Positions 1-8,691 of a DNA stretch of 64,000 bases are shown here, in pieces. How positions within the stretch are numbered: position 1 is the stretch's first letter; each line of letters starts with the position of its first letter. Both the position numbers and the translations under genes were made by a program. The notes under the pieces are model-generated. The model worked only from the letters and a program-made list of their open reading frames with translations, ran no database searches and was not told the DNA's origin. The DNA comes from Dyadobacter beijingensis DSM 21582 (GTDB taxonomy: Bacteria; Bacteroidota; Bacteroidia; Cytophagales; Spirosomataceae). The DNA lies in contig NZ_KB907788.1 in assembly GCF_000382205.1 (NCBI RefSeq), positions 434,001-498,000 of the forward strand, in the 5' to 3' direction.

Positions 1-197
1 AGGTGTTCAGCAACATCGAAGAGACTTACGGGATCGACATCGTATATGATAACCGTTCGTTCGAGCAATGCCTGCTGACCGCCTCTTTCACGAATGAAAA
101 CCTCTATGAAAAAATGGAGCTGATCTGCAAGGGGATCGAAGCCGGTTTCGAGGTAGCCGATGGCCGGATCATCGTTTCGGGCCGTGGATGTGATTGA
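1..197 (+). CDS. FecR family anti-sigma factor, C-terminal end (partial)
   Basis: Only the last 65 or so codons lie in the window; the gene starts before base 1. The visible part has the pattern of the C-terminal DUF4974 domain of Bacteroidota FecR proteins: an opening 'IEETYGIDIVYDN', then 'LLTASFTNENLYEKMELI' and a final beta segment with 'IIVSG'. FecR proteins span the inner membrane, hold an ECF sigma factor and receive a signal from the STN domain of an outer-membrane receptor. The next gene on the same strand is a SusC with an STN domain, which fits that arrangement. The sigma gene would be further upstream, outside the window. Confidence 0.85.
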   Translation, partial: VFSNIEETYGIDIVYDNRSFEQCLLTASFTNENLYEKMELICKGIEAGFEVADGRIIVSGRGCD

Positions 198-291
198 GAA
201 CCAAAGATTTTACCAAAGCCTAATAAACCTAACTAACAACCCTAAACCCTGACTGCTTCTATGATTTAACCAAACTCCCCAAAAAAAGAAA

Positions 292-319
292 GGTTGATGA
301 TGTTGCACCATCACCAACC
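292..319 (+). promoter_or_regulatory. Leader hairpin between fecR and susC
   Basis: Two 11-base arms (292-302 and 309-319) pair around a 6-base loop with a single A.C mismatch. The stem lies about 90 bases before the SusC start at 410. No T-run follows, so it is not a normal intrinsic terminator. It could be an mRNA processing or stability element that sets receptor level relative to fecR. Function is inferred from position only. Confidence 0.35.
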
Positions 320-409
320 CGAAGTTCATCCCCAATTCGATGACATCCGTTACCAGCGGATGGAGGACTCGTTTTGCCCATTTTCCATGTTACAAAACTT
401 AGTAAAGTT

Positions 410-3400
410 ATGAAAAAATTGTATCCTAACTATGCTTATTGGCAGATCCTTATGAGATTCAGTTGTATGCAACTCATCATTGCTGCACTCCTGACGACCG
501 TGGCCATGGCCCGTGTGACCGAAGCGCAGGAGGTTCTGAATAACCGCGTTACGATCCAGATGCAAAATCAGGATGTCCGTAAAGTGTTGTCAGCGATTGA
601 AGACCAGGTTAAAATAAAATTCCTTTACAGTTCGAGCCTGATCAAGGCGGAGCGCAAGGTAAGTGTGCATGTTCAGCAGGAACAGCTGGGCTCGGCATTG
701 AAAACCATTCTGACCCCATTAAACCTTGACTTCGAGGTTTCAGGCAAACAAATCATCCTGAAAAGGGTGAAGCTGCCTGTCGAAAAACTGAACCCGCAAA
801 GCTACAAATCGGCGACGGTGGACCGCTCCGTTTCCGGCGTGGTGACCGACGCGAACGGCTCTTTCCTGCCGGGGGTTTCGGTGGTGGTGAAAGGCACGTC
901 GCGGGGGACCGGCACCGACGCGGAAGGTGTGTACAAAATTGATGCGCCGGACGGCGCTATTACGCTTACATTCAGCTTCGTGGGTTTCACTTCCAAAGAT
1001 GTGGACGTGCCGGCCGGCCAGAATGTAATGGATGTTACGCTCACGCAGGACGAAAAGCTGCTGAATGAAGTCGTGGTAGTGGGCTATGGTACGGCCAGCC
1101 GCAAGGACCTTACGGGCGCGGTGTCGATCGTGAAGGTATCCGAGCTGACCGAGCAGCCTAACTCCAACCTAAGCAACCAGCTGCAAGGCCGCGCCTCCGG
1201 TGTGACCGTGCTTACCTCGGGCCAGCCGGGCCAGGCGCCTCAGATCCGTATCCGCGGTATCAACTCGTTCGGTAACAACACGCCGCTGTTCGTCGTGGAT
1301 GGTGTCCCCACGCAGGATATCAACAACCTCAACCCCAACGACGTAGCCTCGATGCAGGTGTTGAAAGATGCCGGTTCGGCGTCCATTTACGGTTCGCGCG
1401 CATCCAACGGCGTTGTGATCATCACGACCAAACGCGGCCAGGGCAAGGTGAAAGTGAGCTATGACATGTTCTACGGTACGCAGACCGTTCCGAAAGGCAA
1501 TGTATACGACATTCTTTCGCCGCAAGGCATGGCGGACCTGAAATTCCTCGCCCTGAAAAACTCCGGCGCGACGATCAACGACCCGCAGTATGGTGCCGGC
1601 GAAACGCCCCTTCTGCCTGATTACATCGTACCGACAGGCGCGAAAGAAGGCAGCGTGGACCTTTCGAAATACTATGTGAACCCCAACTACACCGACAAAG
1701 CGGATATGGATTCGTTTTACCGGATCGTGAAGGCTAACAAGCAGGGTACCGACTGGTTCCACGAGGTGTTCAAGAATGCGCCGATCCAGAGCCACAACGT
1801 ATCGGTGAGCGGCGGCGGCGAACAGGGCAATTACCTGTTTTCGTTTAACTACTTCAACCAGCAGGGTAACCTGATGAACACCTACCTGAAACGCTACACC
1901 GTGCGGGCCAACAGCCAGTATAATGTCAGCAAGCACGTCCGCGTGGGTGAAAACATCGCATTGACCTTAGTGAACAACCCGCGTACCGGTATCCTCGAAG
2001 AAGGGGGCGGCATCGGGATGGCCTATCGTATGCAGCCGATCATTCCGGTGTACGACATTCAGGGCAATTACGCAGGTTCGTTCGGCAGCGGGTTGGGTAA
2101 TGCCAAAAACCCGGTAGCGATCCGCGACCGTGCACGCAACAACCGCGGCCTGACCAACTCGCTGTTCGGTAATATGTTTGCCGAAGTGGATTTCCTCAAA
2201 GATTTCAACTTCCGCAGCAGCTTCGGCGGCGGCTTGTTCACGTATGCCGAAAATACATTTGCCTATCCTGAATGGGAGAACTCCGAAAACGTGACGACCA
2301 ACTCGTACTCCGAGCGCGTGAACTCCGGTTTCAACTGGACGTGGACCAACACCGTTACCTACGAGCATTCATTTGCCAACAAACACAATGTGAAAGTGCT
2401 CCTCGGTACCGAGGCCTACAACAGCACATACCGGGAAGTGGGTGGTTCAACGCAAAGCTATTTCTCGTTCGACCCGAATTACACCAGCCTTTCCACCGGC
2501 TCGGGAACGCCTACCAACTTCTCGAACCGCGCTGCCGATGCATTGTTCTCCTACATCGGCCGCATCGACTACAATTTCAAGGACAAGTACCTGCTGAGCG
2601 GAACGTTGCGTCGTGACGGTTCTTCCCGCTTTACCTCGCAATATGGCTGGTTCCCGGCTGTGAGCGCGGGATGGCGCCTTAAAGAAGAAGCTTTCATGAG
2701 AAGCGCTACCTGGCTCACCGATCTGAAAATCCGGGGTGGATGGGGGATTATGGGTAACCAGTTCAATGTGGACCCTGCCAATGCATTCACCACGTACGGT
2801 CAGAACAGAAGCTTCGCATTCTATGATATCAAAGGAACCGGCAACAGCACGGTACTCGGCTTCCAGCGCACCCGCGTCGGTAACCCGAACGCGAAATGGG
2901 AGGGTAACATCAACTCCAACATCGGTATCGACGCTCAGTTGTTCAACGGCGCGATCGACTTCACGATCGACTACTACCAGAAAAACATCGACGACCTGTT
3001 GTTCTCACCTGAACTGGCGGGTACCGTCGGCCAGGGAACAGCGCCTGCCGTGAACATCGGCAAGATGAAGAACAAAGGTATCGATATGTCGATTTACGGG
3101 GAGAAAACCATTGGGAAAGACCTGAAACTGAATGCGACCGTGACCCTGACGACCTATAACAACAAAATCGTGAAGATCACCGACGGTGTTACGTATTTCG
3201 ACCAGGAAGGACGCCGTTTCAATGGCAGTACCATTGTCCGCAATGCCGTGAACCATTCGATCGGCCAGTTCTTCGGCTATAACATCGTAGGTTTCTGGAA
3301 CAGCCAGGCGGAGATCGACCAGGCGAATGCGCAGGCTGCCGAGAAAAGCGGTAACCCGGCGGCCGTCTACCAGAATGAAGTGAAAGTAGGCCGCTTCCGT

Positions 3401-3979
3401 TATCAGGATGTGAATGGCGACGGCATCATTACGGCCGACGACCGTACTTTCCTCGGTAACCCAAGCCCTAAGTTCAGCTACGGTCTGAACGTTGGCGCTA
3501 CCTACAAAAACTTCGATTTCGGTATCTTCCTCTACGGTGTACAGGGCAACCAGATCTGGAACAACCTGAAATGGTGGCACGACTTCTACACCAACTTCCA
3601 GGGAGCGAAAAGCAACACGGCATTGTACGATTCGTGGACGCCCACCCACACCAATGCCACCGCACCGATCCAGGAAAACACCGGCTCGTTCAGTACCACC
3701 AACGTTCCGAACTCCTACTATGTGGAAAACGGCTCGTACCTGCGCGCCAAGAATGCCCAGATTGGCTACACCCTGCCGAAAAGCCTGACGCAATCGTTGA
3801 AAATCGATCGCCTGCGCGTGTATGTGCAAACCGCCAATCTGTTCACGATCACCAAGTACTCTGGTCCGGACCCTGAGGTCGGCCAAAGCCAGGTGGCCGG
3901 CTCTACGGCATTCGGTCTGGATGAAGGGGTTTATCCCAACACCCGCCAGTTCCTGGTTGGTTTGAATCTGACATTCTAA
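410..3979 (+). CDS. SusC/RagA-family TonB-dependent receptor with STN domain
   Basis: A 1189-residue outer-membrane receptor that would import oligosaccharides or similar ligands with its SusD partner, powered by TonB. In order it shows a signal peptide ending near 'TEAQ', an STN (secretin/TonB N-terminal) domain around residues 45-120, a carboxypeptidase-regulatory-like repeat starting 'VSGVVTDANG', the TonB-box-like run 'NEVVVVGYG', a plug domain with 'IRIRGINSFG' and 'LKDAGSASIYGSRASNGV', and a long beta-barrel ending in an aromatic residue ('LVGLNLTF'). I chose ATG 410 because it begins a normal signal peptide; a TTG at 374 would add 12 unlikely residues. The STN domain is the part that signals to a FecR, and the fecR end lies just upstream. 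The SusD gene follows after 25 bases. Substrate cannot be told from the receptor alone. Confidence 0.95.
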   Translation: MKKLYPNYAYWQILMRFSCMQLIIAALLTTVAMARVTEAQEVLNNRVTIQMQNQDVRKVLSAIEDQVKIKFLYSSSLIKAERKVSVHVQQEQLGSALKTILTPLNLDFEVSGKQIILKRVKLPVEKLNPQSYKSATVDRSVSGVVTDANGSFLPGVSVVVKGTSRGTGTDAEGVYKIDAPDGAITLTFSFVGFTSKDVDVPAGQNVMDVTLTQDEKLLNEVVVVGYGTASRKDLTGAVSIVKVSELTEQPNSNLSNQLQGRASGVTVLTSGQPGQAPQIRIRGINSFGNNTPLFVVDGVPTQDINNLNPNDVASMQVLKDAGSASIYGSRASNGVVIITTKRGQGKVKVSYDMFYGTQTVPKGNVYDILSPQGMADLKFLALKNSGATINDPQYGAGETPLLPDYIVPTGAKEGSVDLSKYYVNPNYTDKADMDSFYRIVKANKQGTDWFHEVFKNAPIQSHNVSVSGGGEQGNYLFSFNYFNQQGNLMNTYLKRYTVRANSQYNVSKHVRVGENIALTLVNNPRTGILEEGGGIGMAYRMQPIIPVYDIQGNYAGSFGSGLGNAKNPVAIRDRARNNRGLTNSLFGNMFAEVDFLKDFNFRSSFGGGLFTYAENTFAYPEWENSENVTTNSYSERVNSGFNWTWTNTVTYEHSFANKHNVKVLLGTEAYNSTYREVGGSTQSYFSFDPNYTSLSTGSGTPTNFSNRAADALFSYIGRIDYNFKDKYLLSGTLRRDGSSRFTSQYGWFPAVSAGWRLKEEAFMRSATWLTDLKIRGGWGIMGNQFNVDPANAFTTYGQNRSFAFYDIKGTGNSTVLGFQRTRVGNPNAKWEGNINSNIGIDAQLFNGAIDFTIDYYQKNIDDLLFSPELAGTVGQGTAPAVNIGKMKNKGIDMSIYGEKTIGKDLKLNATVTLTTYNNKIVKITDGVTYFDQEGRRFNGSTIVRNAVNHSIGQFFGYNIVGFWNSQAEIDQANAQAAEKSGNPAAVYQNEVKVGRFRYQDVNGDGIITADDRTFLGNPSPKFSYGLNVGATYKNFDFGIFLYGVQGNQIWNNLKWWHDFYTNFQGAKSNTALYDSWTPTHTNATAPIQENTGSFSTTNVPNSYYVENGSYLRAKNAQIGYTLPKSLTQSLKIDRLRVYVQTANLFTITKYSGPDPEVGQSQVAGSTAFGLDEGVYPNTRQFLVGLNLTF

Positions 3980-4004
3980 TTCACTGTATATTAAACAGCA
4001 AGAG

Positions 4005-5783
4005 ATGAAGACATTTAGATTTTCAAAAATAGCGCTGGTCGCGATCTTCGGGTTGATTTCCTACTCCTGTCAGGAAAGTTTTCTGGACAAACCCGCGCTG
4101 GGCTCCCTTAGCGACGCCCAGCTGAGCACGAAGGCAGGTGTACAAAGCCTGCTCGTAGGTGCCTATGCGGCATTGGACGGTAACGGGGTGGGGGCAGCAA
4201 GCGCCTGGGACGCCGCGGCCGACAACTGGATTTACGGCAGCATTGCCGGCGGTGACGCCAAGAAAGGCAGCGATGGTGCCGACCAGCCCGGTATCAACTC
4301 CATCATGATTTACAGCGCGGGCCCCAGCAACGGGTTTTTCAACAGCAAATGGCGGGCGGCCTACGAGGGCATCAACCGCGCCAATACCGTGCTGAAATTC
4401 ATCCCGCTCGTAACCTCCGGCATGACCGATGCCGAGAAGACCAGCTATTCGGCACAGGCACGCTTCCTGCGCGCACATTACTATTCCGAATTGAAGAAAA
4501 TGTTCAATATGGTGCCCTGGGTGGATGAAAATACGCCCGACCCGGCAGCGGTGAAGAACGACACGGATATCTGGTCGAACATCGAGGCGGATTTCAAGTT
4601 TGCGATGGACAACCTTCCGGCGACACAACCCGAAGTGGGGCGCGTGAACAAATGGGCGGCGGCCGCTTACCTGGCCAAGACGTTTTTGTACGAAAAGAAA
4701 TACAACGAGGCGAAAACGATCTTCGACCAGGTGATTTCGTCGGGTGTGACGAGCAATGGCTTGAAATACGACCTGCTGCCCAAGTACCAGGACAACTTCG
4801 ATGCATCGCAGAAAAACCTCGCGGAATCGGTATTTGCGATCCAGATGGCGGCCAATGACGGTACCAACACGATCGACAATGCGAACACCGGCGGGATGCT
4901 GAACTTCCCGTACAACTCCCCGTTCCGCTGCTGCGGCTTCTACCAGCCCAGCCTGGACCTGGCGAACTCGTTCCAGACCGATGCCAACGGTCTGCCGAAA
5001 GTGGACAACTACAATGCGACGACGTTGAAAAACGACATGGGTATCAAATCCGAAGCGGCATTTACGCCGGATGCGACTACCGCGCTCGACCCGCGTATCG
5101 ACTGGACCGTAGGCCGTCGCGGCATCCCGTTCCTCGACTGGGGTAACCACCCGGGCCAGACATGGATCCGCGACCAGAGCTACGCCGGCCCGTATTCTCC
5201 GAAAAAGAACATTTACTGGCAGGCTACGCAGGACAAGTATTCCGACCAGCATTCGTGGGCGCCGGGAACGGCGATCAACGTGCAGGTGATCCGCTTTGCC
5301 GACGTGCTGCTGATGGCCGCCGAGGCAGAGGCGCAGCTGAACAACCTCGCGAAAGCGCAGGAGTACGTCAACCGCGTGCGTGCCCGTGCCGCGAAACCGG
5401 AAAGCTGGGTGTACACCTACACCGATCCCGCCAAGCCGATGGGAGGTTTCACGAAGACGCCGGCAGCGAACTACAAGATCGCGCAGTACCCGGCCGGTGC
5501 ATTTGCCGGAAAGGGTAAGGATGGCTCACTGGCCGCCATTTACTTCGAGCGCAAGCTGGAACTCGCTATGGAAGGCCACCGTTTCTTCGACCTGTCGCGC
5601 TGGGGCATTGCCGAGCAGACGCTCAATGCCTACATCGCGTTCGAAAGCAAGATCACGCCGGACGTGAGAGGGGGTAAATTTGTGAAGAATGTAAACGAGT
5701 ACTACCCGATCCCGCAACGCCAGATCGACCTCAGTACAAAAAACGGCGCATCTTCATTGAAACAGAATCCCGGTTACCAATAA
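4005..5783 (+). CDS. SusD/RagB-family nutrient-binding lipoprotein
   Basis: A 592-residue surface lipoprotein that caps the SusC barrel and binds the incoming ligand. The start has a lipoprotein signal with lipobox cysteine in 'ISYSCQES' (about residue 22). The TPR-rich SusD fold is seen in 'AQARFLRAHYYSELKKMF' and 'RFADVLLMAAEAEAQL', followed by the family's typical end 'ERKLELAMEGHRFFDLSRWG', a late 'YYPIPQRQIDLS' and 'LKQNPGYQ'. It lies 25 bases after the SusC stop, so the pair is surely co-transcribed. A terminator hairpin follows 20 bases after the stop. Confidence 0.95.
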   Translation: MKTFRFSKIALVAIFGLISYSCQESFLDKPALGSLSDAQLSTKAGVQSLLVGAYAALDGNGVGAASAWDAAADNWIYGSIAGGDAKKGSDGADQPGINSIMIYSAGPSNGFFNSKWRAAYEGINRANTVLKFIPLVTSGMTDAEKTSYSAQARFLRAHYYSELKKMFNMVPWVDENTPDPAAVKNDTDIWSNIEADFKFAMDNLPATQPEVGRVNKWAAAAYLAKTFLYEKKYNEAKTIFDQVISSGVTSNGLKYDLLPKYQDNFDASQKNLAESVFAIQMAANDGTNTIDNANTGGMLNFPYNSPFRCCGFYQPSLDLANSFQTDANGLPKVDNYNATTLKNDMGIKSEAAFTPDATTALDPRIDWTVGRRGIPFLDWGNHPGQTWIRDQSYAGPYSPKKNIYWQATQDKYSDQHSWAPGTAINVQVIRFADVLLMAAEAEAQLNNLAKAQEYVNRVRARAAKPESWVYTYTDPAKPMGGFTKTPAANYKIAQYPAGAFAGKGKDGSLAAIYFERKLELAMEGHRFFDLSRWGIAEQTLNAYIAFESKITPDVRGGKFVKNVNEYYPIPQRQIDLSTKNGASSLKQNPGYQ

Positions 5784-5803
5784 CAAGCTAATACCAAAGC
5801 AAT

Positions 5804-5830
5804 GGGGGCGGTTTTTAACTGCCCCTTTTT
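5804..5830 (+). terminator. Rho-independent terminator after the first susCD pair
   Basis: An 8-pair GC-rich stem (5804-5811 with 5819-5826, including G.T pairs) has a 7-base loop and runs into five T residues. It lies between the SusD stop at 5783 and the next start at 5859, so the cytochrome/FG-GAP gene may be only partly read through or have its own promoter. Confidence 0.7.
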
Positions 5831-5858
5831 GTTTATTATAGAGGCATAAACAGGAAAT

Positions 5859-7391
5859 ATGAAGCTGGCGAAACAGTTCTGGCATTTAGTCGTAACGGCT
5901 ATTTTCATCACGATTACCGGGCAATCTTGCGGGCGGAGCGGGCAATCGGCTGACGACAGCCTCTCCGGCGAGCTCGCGGCAGGCCGGGACGCCGCCCGGA
6001 AGCGTTGCAGCACCTGTCATTTACCGCCCGATCCAGCATTGCTCGATAAGGAAACCTGGAAAAAGCAGGTGTTGCCTGCCATGGCACCGTATTTCGGGAT
6101 AGAGGTATGGCAGAAGAGCCAGTACTTCGCCGGCGAACGGGCCGCAATGCCCATTGCCGAATGGACGCAGATTGTTGCCTACTACGATTCCCTCGCGCCC
6201 GCGCAGCTGCCGGCCGCTCACGCGACTGTGCCCGTGCGTGGGGAATGGGCAGGTTTTACATTGAAAAAGCCCGCCGCCGACACCACACACCTCGCCACCA
6301 CGACGATGGTCGCATTCGATCCGGGGGCGAAGGGCATTTTTACGAGCAGCTCCGAAATGCCGGCTTTAATGCGCTGGGACGAGCATTTTGGGAAGCAAAT
6401 GCGGGCCCCGCTCGCTTCCCCGGCCACGTACATGCTTTTCGGCGAAATGCCGGTGGTAACGGCCGTGGGCGAAATGCGGGCTTACGACGTGGCGAGCGGC
6501 GAAATGTACCGGCGCGGGGCCAACGGGCAATTTGAACCGAAGCCTTTCATTACCGGCTTACGCAGGCCGCTGCACACCGCGGTGGGGGACTTTAACCGGG
6601 ACGGGAGGATGGATTACGCCGTTTCCGCATTCGGGCATAACCAGGGTGGATTGTATGTATTTAGGCAAAAAGAAGACGGTGGTTTTGACAAAGTGCCCGT
6701 TCGCGAAATAGCAGGTGCCACGCAATCGTTCACGGGCGATTTCAATGGCGACGGCTGGACGGACCTGATCGCGCTCTTCGCCCATGCCGATGAGGGGATC
6801 TGGCTTTTTACCAATGATCAAAAGGGTGGTTTTACCGAAAAAAATCTGTTGCGCTTTCCGCCCGTTTACGGCTCGTCCAGCTTTCAGGTCGCCGATTTCA
6901 ATCACGACGGCCGGCCCGATGTGCTTTACACCGCCGGCGACAACAGTGATTACTCCCGCATTCTGAAACCTTACCACGGCGTTTATTTATTCCTGAACAA
7001 AGGAGACTTCCAGCTGGAACAAAGCTGGTTTTACCCCGTGAACGGCGCGACCAGGGCCGTGGCCTCCGATTTTGACGGTGACGGCGACCTTGACATTGCG
7101 TCGCTGGCATTCTTCGCCGACCTGAAACATAACCCCGCCGAAAAATTTCTCTATTTCCGCAACGACACGCCCCAAGGTAACGCTAAGCCGCAATTTCAGC
7201 CGTTTTCTCCGCCTGTTGCATCATCGGGCCGCTGGATATGCATGGACGCAGGCGACTGGGACAACGACGGCGACCCCGACATTGTGCTGGGCAACTATTC
7301 CAAAGGTTTCCTCAACCAGGACGCGGTGCAGCCGGACTGGAATGTGTATTTGCCGTTTGTTGTGCTGCAAAATGATATGAAGCGGCATTGA
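5859..7391 (+). CDS. Lipoprotein joining a CxxCH cytochrome-like domain to an FG-GAP/VCBS propeller
   Basis: A 510-residue exported protein. The signal peptide ends in a lipobox-like 'GQSC' (Cys 24). Residues 50-54 are 'CSTCH', a heme-c attachment motif, and a downstream 'AAMPIAEW' offers a Met that could be the distal heme ligand, so residues about 40-110 look like a small single-heme domain. The rest carries at least five calcium-binding FG-GAP/VCBS-type motifs such as 'DFNRDGRMD', 'DFNGDGWTD', 'DFNHDGRPD', 'DFDGDGDLD' and 'DWDNDGDPD', which usually build a beta-propeller. Such proteins are surface or periplasmic. Placement after a SusC/SusD pair suggests a part in handling the imported substrate, perhaps electron transfer or binding; no enzymatic reaction can be assigned. 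The propeller call is firm; heme binding is inference from the motif. Confidence 0.8.
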   Translation: MKLAKQFWHLVVTAIFITITGQSCGRSGQSADDSLSGELAAGRDAARKRCSTCHLPPDPALLDKETWKKQVLPAMAPYFGIEVWQKSQYFAGERAAMPIAEWTQIVAYYDSLAPAQLPAAHATVPVRGEWAGFTLKKPAADTTHLATTTMVAFDPGAKGIFTSSSEMPALMRWDEHFGKQMRAPLASPATYMLFGEMPVVTAVGEMRAYDVASGEMYRRGANGQFEPKPFITGLRRPLHTAVGDFNRDGRMDYAVSAFGHNQGGLYVFRQKEDGGFDKVPVREIAGATQSFTGDFNGDGWTDLIALFAHADEGIWLFTNDQKGGFTEKNLLRFPPVYGSSSFQVADFNHDGRPDVLYTAGDNSDYSRILKPYHGVYLFLNKGDFQLEQSWFYPVNGATRAVASDFDGDGDLDIASLAFFADLKHNPAEKFLYFRNDTPQGNAKPQFQPFSPPVASSGRWICMDAGDWDNDGDPDIVLGNYSKGFLNQDAVQPDWNVYLPFVVLQNDMKRH

Positions 7392-7545
7392 GTTGACGCT
7401 GCAAAATTTCACGAAGTATACGCCCGGCGCGAGCTTGCTTACGTCGGGGCCGCTGACGGAATTCGGGTAGGCGTGCGGCGTGCGGTATACCCATGTATAG
7501 TGGTAACCTTCGGGTAAGCAGTCGATCTCGGGTGTTGGATCGCGG

Positions 7546-7553
7546 TAATTTTG
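7546..7553 (+). promoter_or_regulatory. Possible -7 box (TAnnTTTG) for the YceI gene
   Basis: The sequence TAATTTTG matches the Bacteroidota -7 consensus TAnnTTTG and lies 75 bases before the YceI start. No TTTG -33 element is seen at the usual spacing, so this is a partial match only. Confidence 0.3.
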
Positions 7554-7628
7554 TATTGCCGCCCGGCTCCGGTGGCATCCCGCCAGAGCCAGGTTTGAAG
7601 TATTCATACCATCCAAACACTTGAAATC

Positions 7629-8162
7629 ATGTCCAGGACAACGTGGAATGTGGACGTTGCACATTCAGAAGTACAGTTTAAAGTAAAGCATCTCGTGATC
7701 TCGACGGTAACCGGTTTCTTCCGCACTTTCAGCGGCTCCGCGCAAACCGAAGGGGACAGTTTCGAGAATGCCGACGTCAATTTCAGCATCGACGTCAATA
7801 GCGTGGATACCGGCCAGCCCGGCCGTGACGAGCATTTGCGCAATGCCGATTTCTTCGAGGCGGAGAAATATCCCGAGTTCAGCTTCGTATCTACATCCCT
7901 TCAAAAGGACAAGGGTGATGTGTACAAGCTCATCGGCGACCTGACGATCAAGGGCGTAACGAAAGAAGTGGAGCTTGCGGCCGAATACGGCGGCACCGAG
8001 CGCGATCCGTGGGGCAACACCAAGGTCGGTTTTGAAGTAAGCGGTACGATCGACCGCAAAGAGTTCGGGGTGACATTCAACTCCCTGACCGAGACCGGCG
8101 GCCTGGCCCTGGGCGAGAACATCAAAATCCTGGCCAACATCCAGCTGGCCAAACAAGCATAA
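7629..8162 (+). CDS. YceI family periplasmic/lipid-binding-type protein
   Basis: A 177-residue protein of the YceI (lipocalin-like beta-barrel) family, which bind isoprenoid-type lipids. Family landmarks are the opening 'WNVDVAHSEVQFKVKHLVI', then 'DVNSVDTGQPGRDEHLRNADFF', 'YPEFSFVSTSL', 'GDLTIKGVTKEVEL', and the late 'KEFGVTFN' with 'GENIKILANIQLAKQA'. There is no signal peptide, so unlike E. coli YceI this copy would stay in the cytoplasm, which is common for this family in Bacteroidota. The gene appears to be a single-gene unit with its own terminator. Physiological role is unknown. Confidence 0.93.
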   Translation: MSRTTWNVDVAHSEVQFKVKHLVISTVTGFFRTFSGSAQTEGDSFENADVNFSIDVNSVDTGQPGRDEHLRNADFFEAEKYPEFSFVSTSLQKDKGDVYKLIGDLTIKGVTKEVELAAEYGGTERDPWGNTKVGFEVSGTIDRKEFGVTFNSLTETGGLALGENIKILANIQLAKQA

Positions 8163-8191
8163 CAGCCATTGTTTAGAGTAGCTGACGTGCG

Positions 8192-8226
8192 AGAGGGTGC
8201 CCTGTTTCGGGGCACCCTCTTTTTCG
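8192..8226 (+). terminator. Strong intrinsic terminator after the YceI gene
   Basis: A perfect 11-base-pair stem (8192-8202 with 8210-8220), a 7-base loop and a T-run. It separates the YceI gene from the convergent toxin-candidate gene ending at 8266. Confidence 0.9.
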
Positions 8227-8265
8227 TTGATGATGTTTTGGCAATTTAATCCATGCTAAACACCT

Positions 8266-8667
8266 TCAATAAAACCCGTACCGCTTCTTGATTTTGCCTT
8301 TTATAGTAGGTGAGTGAACAATCTGTCGCCTGACCAGCTCTAAATCCGAAACGCTCAAATGGCCAATGACTACGGCGGGCCGGTTGCGTATGATCTCGCA
8401 AAGCTCTTCGCGTTCGATGATTTTCAGCTTGGAGCAGTCGACGAATGAGGTATGGTCGAGGTAATCGCGACCGGCCACGTCGAATTCGATGTGCTGGCAG
8501 CGGAGGTCCAGGTTGTAGTTGACCTTGATATTAAGTTCGGTATTGATGTAAACGGACGCCAGCGTCAGCGTATCTGCGGAGGCACCGACGATAATGAAAC
8601 GCTTGATTTTGGGCGGTATAGTATCTCTGACCATCATGCGGATGACAGTCCCGATAAGTGTGGACAT
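8266..8667 (-). CDS. Small unknown protein, candidate toxin partner of the Panacea antitoxin
   Basis: A 133-residue basic-ended protein that I do not recognise as a named family. It starts 24 bases after the Panacea-domain gene on the same strand, the position of a partner gene. The predicted pattern is a run of short beta strands followed by one helix: 'KRFIIVGASADTLTLASVYI', then 'HIEFDVAGRDYLDHTSFVDC', 'KLKIIEREELCEII' and a C-terminal 'SVSDLELVRRQIVHSP' helix. That order resembles the small SH3-like barrel of PemK/MazF ribonucleases, but the match is by pattern only and no catalytic residues could be assigned. Panacea antitoxins are known to pair with many unrelated toxins, so the toxin role is inference from gene order. 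Confidence 0.6.
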   Translation of the reverse strand: MSTLIGTVIRMMVRDTIPPKIKRFIIVGASADTLTLASVYINTELNIKVNYNLDLRCQHIEFDVAGRDYLDHTSFVDCSKLKIIEREELCEIIRNRPAVVIGHLSVSDLELVRRQIVHSPTIKGKIKKRYGFY

Positions 8668-8691
8668 TTGAATGATAGCGTGGGTGGGATA

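Noticed and set aside
3005..3886. Long open frame on the minus strand inside the first SusC gene
   Set aside because: It is the mirror of a strongly supported receptor gene, has no family similarity and no start context; the GC-rich codon use makes such shadow frames common.
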